Assembly: GCF_013337685.1 (NCBI RefSeq)
Contig: NZ_SUQN01000001.1
Coordinates: 737,229 to 801,228 of the forward strand
Source of the DNA: Citrobacter gillenii
GTDB lineage: Bacteria > Pseudomonadota > Gammaproteobacteria > Enterobacterales > Enterobacteriaceae
Direction of reading: 5' to 3'
Length of the DNA: 64,000 nucleotides
The translations under genes and the position numbers were made by a program. A model generated the notes under the pieces. It was given only the letters and a program-made list of their open reading frames with translations, did not search any database and was not told where the DNA came from. Shown here piece after piece: positions 60,213-64,000 of this stretch; within the stretch, counting starts at the first letter, position 1, and each line of letters starts with the position of its first letter.

Positions 60213-60906
60213 TGACCGTGACTTCAACTTTTCCGCCGTAATGAGTATCACTGGCTGACGGGGAGACTATCCACCGCATCGTTGAACCTGGAAGAACGTA
60301 GCCTAGCAGTCCTGGACTGATCACTTTTTTCGCACCATTTCGTTGTATAAATGTGGCGGCGGATAATTGGGCATGAGCGTTTCCCTGATTACTGACTTCA
60401 AGAAAGTGTTTGCCGTCACGCTGTTGCAGTTTCCACTGTAATTTTGCCGCTGTGTCAGCCTGCGTTGTGGGTTGAATAAACACGGGCACGGAATAATGCA
60501 TCACAAATTGCAGTTTATTTTTTTGTAATTTTGCAGGGGGTAATTCATCAATGGATAAGCGATAGGCCTCTTCAACAGACGACGATGGCGGCGCGGTTCG
60601 AATCACGCGGATGAGCTGGCGTTCACCCGGGGCTAACGCCAACATGGGTGGGCTGATGACCAGTCCCTGAGAGGGGGACAACGTATCGCCGTCTGCTCCC
60701 TGACGCCAGTGGAAAACGCGTACCTGTGCATTCAGCACGTTTTCACCTGCGTTGCTTAACCAGATACCGTCGGCATTTTGCGTCGCCTGCAGTGTCAGCG
60801 TAACCGGCGCTATTTGCAGCCCGCTTGCCGCCGCGATATTAATGCTCATGGCTATTCCTGACAGACACGCGAAGGCGCACCGCTGCACAGGCAGTTTCAA
60901 TGTCAT
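60184..60906 (-). CDS. Periplasmic pilus chaperone (CsuC-like)
   Basis: 240-residue PapD-superfamily chaperone. Signal peptide about 27 residues (SINIAAASG), then the Ig-like domains with LQIAPVTLTLQATQNADGIWLSNAGE, the conserved LAPGERQLIRVIR region (subunit-binding arginine) and YRLSIDELPPAK. The archaic type has a longer N-terminal strand than classical PapD. ATG after CAGGACGACCC, 14 bp after the subunit gene. Confidence 0.85.
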   Translation of the reverse strand: MTLKLPVQRCAFACLSGIAMSINIAAASGLQIAPVTLTLQATQNADGIWLSNAGENVLNAQVRVFHWRQGADGDTLSPSQGLVISPPMLALAPGERQLIRVIRTAPPSSSVEEAYRLSIDELPPAKLQKNKLQFVMHYSVPVFIQPTTQADTAAKLQWKLQQRDGKHFLEVSNQGNAHAQLSAATFIQRNGAKKVISPGLLGYVLPGSTMRWIVSPSASDTHYGGKVEVTVNGQKTVQEL

Positions 60907-60920
60907 GGGTCGTCCTGAGG

Positions 60921-61451
60921 TTAGTAGTTAACGTTAACCGTTACGAGATCGGCATAGTCATCAGGCGTGAAGTTGGCGCTCGGAGCGGTGGCATACACAG
61001 TGAAGCTTTGTCCCAGCCCGGTTCCGGTCGAGGCCACCCCATTTCCCACGCTTTCCGCAGTGGCTGTATTACCCCAAACCGGACCCGTTGCAGACGTTTG
61101 GTTCAACTGGTACGGCACTTTATCCGTGTTGGTTGCTGCGTTGGCCACCGAGGACATTGCCCCTCTGCCCGTGGTATTCCCGCCGTTAGCGACCGAAGGC
61201 GCCAGACCTATAAAATAAGGTGTCGTCTTGGAGCAATTAATGGAAATGGTATTACTGGCTGATGTATTTGTCGCAGTGGCATTGACCGATCCCAGGGCAA
61301 TATTTGACCCTGAACCTGCGGTAACGGTACAGGCTTTTTGAATCGTCATCAGCACCTGAAACGTGCCGTTTGCGGTGACAGCATCAGCCGCTGAAATGAT
61401 GGAAAAGGCGCTGCAACAAAGAATTAAGCGAGTGACGATAACTGGAGCCAT
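60921..61451 (-). CDS. SCPU-domain pilus subunit (CsuA/B-like)
   Basis: 176-residue secreted protein: signal peptide of about 23 residues, then one spore coat U domain beginning ANGTFQVLMTIQKACTVTAG with a disulphide cysteine pair (KACTV and INCSK) and ending FTPDDYADLVTVNVNY. The first strand acts as donor strand in archaic pili. The ATG after AAAAAGGTAAAG is preferred; an in-frame TTG six codons upstream is possible. First gene of a four-gene operon, so probably the major shaft subunit. Confidence 0.82.
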   Translation of the reverse strand: MAPVIVTRLILCCSAFSIISAADAVTANGTFQVLMTIQKACTVTAGSGSNIALGSVNATATNTSASNTISINCSKTTPYFIGLAPSVANGGNTTGRGAMSSVANAATNTDKVPYQLNQTSATGPVWGNTATAESVGNGVASTGTGLGQSFTVYATAPSANFTPDDYADLVTVNVNY

Positions 61452-62407
61452 ATTCTTTACCTTTTTCAAATAACCACATTTTTTACTTTAAAAATACAAT
61501 AATGCGGCATATGGAGACATATTCTAACCCTAGGATAAGTATGAGTCGTGCGCCAGTTGGTCTAATGAATTTTACTTAGGAAAAAGGTGATGGCGTCGAC
61601 AAAAAAATAGTACCAACAGGTGAGTATATTGTTTCATTTTATAGGCTACTTAAGCGTGTGTTGATGGCAGACTCTTTCGGTGGGTATAGCGATTGAAGAG
61701 CTATAACCACTGATTTCTGGTATTTGTTCTTGTTATTAATGTTTATTTTTATATGTTATTTGAATTGCGTTAAACTTTTTAATGTTTTTAAATAATTAAT
61801 TTTTATCAAGATGATGTTTATAATTTTTTACCGAGGTGCGAATTTATTGGCCTGAGGCTTTGATTGTGAAATGTCAAAGCAAAAATATTTAAGTGCTTCT
61901 TGAAATTTGGCTGATTTGTTATTTTCTGCGTGTTACTATCTGTAAATATAAACTCGGGATGTGAATGACGGTGGCTTATGAAACATTAAAATAAGCTTGC
62001 TGTGACATTTTTTTGTCTTTCTCATTGGGTTTTTCTTGTAACTAATTGATATGCATTAATTTTGTGTTGAGGTGAAAGTTGCTGAGATGCAGGGTGATCT
62101 ATTCCCTATTGTGTTTTATGAAAATCAATGAATACAGAGTTAGTCAATGTGAATGTATATGCAGTTGTATTTTGTTTGTGTCATAAAAAGACTTCATTTA
62201 TCGAATGAACCGTGGAGCCATCTAAAAGATTAGCGCGCCAACTGTAACAGTCGGAACAGCATTATTTACCGCGCATTCAGCCGCGCAACGCTATTCACCA
62301 ACAAACGCTTCGGTTGCTTGAAATAATCGATGTGCACATTTATGTGCTCTGTGGATGTGCACATCTATTGCTAAGAGCGACGATAACAACACCTCACAGG
62401 TAAAATA
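61452..62407. other. 956-bp AT-rich gene-free region between the pilus operon and the autotransporter
   Basis: Strongly AT-rich with many A/T runs, no open frame of 60 codons or more. It must contain the promoters of both divergent loci; none stands out enough to call. Composition suits H-NS silencing. Two copies of a 10-bp palindrome lie near the autotransporter end and are listed separately. Confidence 0.6.
62330..62364. repeat. Duplicated palindrome ATGTGCACAT upstream of the autotransporter
   Basis: ATGTGCACAT occurs at 62330-62339 and 62355-62364, 25 bp apart start to start, ending 43 bp before the start codon. Each copy is a perfect 10-bp palindrome. Could be an operator pair; no regulator can be named. 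Confidence 0.5.
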
Positions 62408-64000
62408 ATGAATAAGACTTTATATATGATTCCCGCAGGCCGGGCCTATCGACAACACGGGAATATTACGCGATCCAGGAAATTTACGTGGCTGGGAGGG
62501 GTGTTTACCTTCATGTTCATCAGTACGCTGACGCTATCAGATGCTTATGCTGGAGGAAATGGTGCAACATCGGGTACCCCAGGGTCTGCAGGGAGTCAGG
62601 TCACGGGTGGCGGTGGTGGTGGCAGCGGTAGCGGTACGAATGATGGCGGTGATGGCAGCGTAACTGATGGAAAAGGCGCAGATGGACAAAACGGGAATTC
62701 TGCCGGGTTAGGGGGCGATCCTGGAATGCAGATAACGGCGTCACAGACGATCACTACCCGTGTCACCGGAGGAACGGGTGCTGACGATACCGGCGCTGCC
62801 GGTGGTGGCACCGGGATAATTGTGCGCAGTGGTGCATCGCTGACGCTCGACGGTGCAACGGTTACCGGAGGGAACGGTGGTACGGGGACGCCAAACAACC
62901 TGGACACTGGCAGCGGCGGCGGCGGCGCCGGCATGCTGACAGATGGGAATCTGATCTTGACCGGGAGTGGTACGTCCATCACAGGTGGCGCCGGGGGAAC
63001 CGGGAGCAGTTCGGGCGGCGGCGGCGGTACGGCGGTTGTGTTGACCGGTGGAACGGCGACTCACCTGACCAATGAAAGCGGCACGATAACAGGAGGCGTC
63101 GGTGGTCGAGGACGCTCGGGCGGCGGTGGTGGTGGCGCCGTTGTGACCAATGCAAATGTGACCAACTTCGTCGGAGGTACGATCACTGGCGGTGATGGCG
63201 GCATTCGTCCTTCCGCCAGTATCACTGCAAGCGGTGGGGGTGGTGCGGGTATTTTGGTAGCGAATAATGGTCAAAATACGGTTTCTATTATCAACCAGGG
63301 CGTGATTTCAGGTGGTAACGGTGGCCCATCATTTGCGGCAGGCGGCAATGGGGAAGGCGGTGCGGGTGAAGGGGGCGCACAAGGCGGAAGCGCGTCAAAT
63401 GGTCGGCTCGGCGATGGTGGGGCTGGGGTAAAAGGCGCATTCCTATCGATTATCAACGCTGGTGCTATTAATGGCGGAAAGAGTGGCGATCCGTTGTTTG
63501 GTGGACCGACATCACGACAGGCGAACGCCATTGAGTTTACCGGTGGTGACAATCGGTTGGAACTGCAGGCCGGATGGTCGTTTCTTGGCAAGGTCGTCGG
63601 TATGACCGGGTCAACAAATACGCTGGTGTTGGGTGGGGATACGACACAATCGCAGGGGACCGGGCCAACGGTCTTTGATGTTGCTCAACTTTCTGCCACC
63701 GGAGGTAATGGTCAGTTTCAGGGGTTCAGTACATTTCATAAAACCGGTACCAGCACGTGGCAGTTAACAGAGACCACCTCGCAGCTGACGCCGTGGACGG
63801 TAAGTAATGGCACTCTGTCGATTATCACTGATGAATCGCTGGGTGATGTGAGCGGCAATCTTACCCTGTTGAATAACGCCACGCTTGCCACCGGCGCCGA
63901 TATTTCGACGGTGCGTAATGTGGTGTTGGGGCAAGGTGGAGGAAAGTTTGATGTTTCACCGTCCACAACACTTGCACTCGCGGGGATGATCTCGGGGCCT
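62408..64000 (+). CDS. Glycine-rich autotransporter passenger (partial, runs off the window)
   Basis: Open reading frame of 531 codons without stop, truncated by the window end. A long signal region of about 48 residues (MNKTLYMIPAGRAYRQHG... ending SDAYA) is followed by a Gly/Ser/Thr-rich segment with imperfect repeats of the pattern TGG-x-GG-x-G...GGGGGGAVV (about residues 60-330) and then a beta-helix-like region (NTLVLGGDTTQSQG, FHKTGTSTWQLTETTSQLTPWTVSNGTLSI) typical of type V autotransporter passengers. The barrel domain would lie downstream. The frame appears continuous. In E. coli the autotransporter gene ycgV also lies near dhaKLM. Surface adhesin role is inferred. Confidence 0.8.
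   Translation, partial: MNKTLYMIPAGRAYRQHGNITRSRKFTWLGGVFTFMFISTLTLSDAYAGGNGATSGTPGSAGSQVTGGGGGGSGSGTNDGGDGSVTDGKGADGQNGNSAGLGGDPGMQITASQTITTRVTGGTGADDTGAAGGGTGIIVRSGASLTLDGATVTGGNGGTGTPNNLDTGSGGGGAGMLTDGNLILTGSGTSITGGAGGTGSSSGGGGGTAVVLTGGTATHLTNESGTITGGVGGRGRSGGGGGGAVVTNANVTNFVGGTITGGDGGIRPSASITASGGGGAGILVANNGQNTVSIINQGVISGGNGGPSFAAGGNGEGGAGEGGAQGGSASNGRLGDGGAGVKGAFLSIINAGAINGGKSGDPLFGGPTSRQANAIEFTGGDNRLELQAGWSFLGKVVGMTGSTNTLVLGGDTTQSQGTGPTVFDVAQLSATGGNGQFQGFSTFHKTGTSTWQLTETTSQLTPWTVSNGTLSIITDESLGDVSGNLTLLNNATLATGADISTVRNVVLGQGGGKFDVSPSTTLALAGMISGP

Noticed and set aside
62596..63966. Proline-rich open frames on the minus strand opposite the autotransporter
   Set aside because: They are antisense translations of glycine codons (GGN read as proline) in a fixed phase opposite the real gene.

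Overview
The window is a contiguous piece of chromosome from an enterobacterium. Gene content and order follow the E. coli/Salmonella backbone from htpX to dhaKLM almost gene for gene, at high protein identity as far as I can judge by eye. Three things favour Citrobacter or a close relative: a second FtsI-type penicillin-binding protein like Salmonella PBP3SAL (absent from E. coli K-12), a Salmonella-type Glu/Leu-family dehydrogenase near treA, and a DhaKLM system of E. coli type. The genus is an inference from synteny. No tRNA, rRNA, insertion sequence, prophage or CRISPR array is visible.

Layout. 1-5.4 kb: htpX, yebQ, kdgR, yobH, mgrB with a PhoP box, yebO, yobF-cspC. 5.6-9.6 kb: the extra PBP3, rlmA, the manganese exporter mntP with a yybP-ykoY riboswitch, two MntR boxes and a Fur box, and yobD. 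9.7-12.4 kb: manXYZ with a Mlc-like operator. 12.8-23.8 kb: yoaE, pdeD, sdaA, pabB-nudL, yoaH, yoaB, yoaA, tsaB, yeaY. 23.9-31.5 kb: fadD, rnd, minCDE, ycgLMN, a DUF1971 gene under an NsrR-like palindrome, dsbB. 31.6-43.2 kb: nhaB/fadR, ycgB, dadAX, cvrA, ldcA, emtA, ycgR, ymgE. 43.3-49.7 kb: a six-gene accessory operon. 49.9-56.5 kb: treA, dhaKLM without dhaR, and a glutamate-dehydrogenase-like gene. 56.9-64 kb: an archaic (spore coat U type) chaperone-usher pilus operon, an AT-rich gene-free stretch, and the start of a large Gly-rich autotransporter cut by the window end.

The most interesting system is the operon at 43264-49700: periplasmic binding protein, FecCD-type permease, ATPase, SAM methyltransferase, ModD and TonB-dependent receptor. 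The reading frames abut or overlap by 4 nt. A near-perfect ModE operator lies 27 bp upstream of the first start codon. Together these suggest a molybdenum-regulated uptake route for molybdate, tungstate or a metal-ligand complex that includes its own outer-membrane receptor. The substrate and the roles of the methyltransferase and ModD are unknown.

Several control circuits can be read directly from operator sequences: PhoP-mgrB feedback, MntR/Fur/riboswitch control of mntP, Mlc/CRP at manXYZ, FadR at fadD and possibly at fadR itself, NsrR-like control of the DUF1971 gene, CRP at dadAX, and a FliA (sigma-28) promoter for ycgR.
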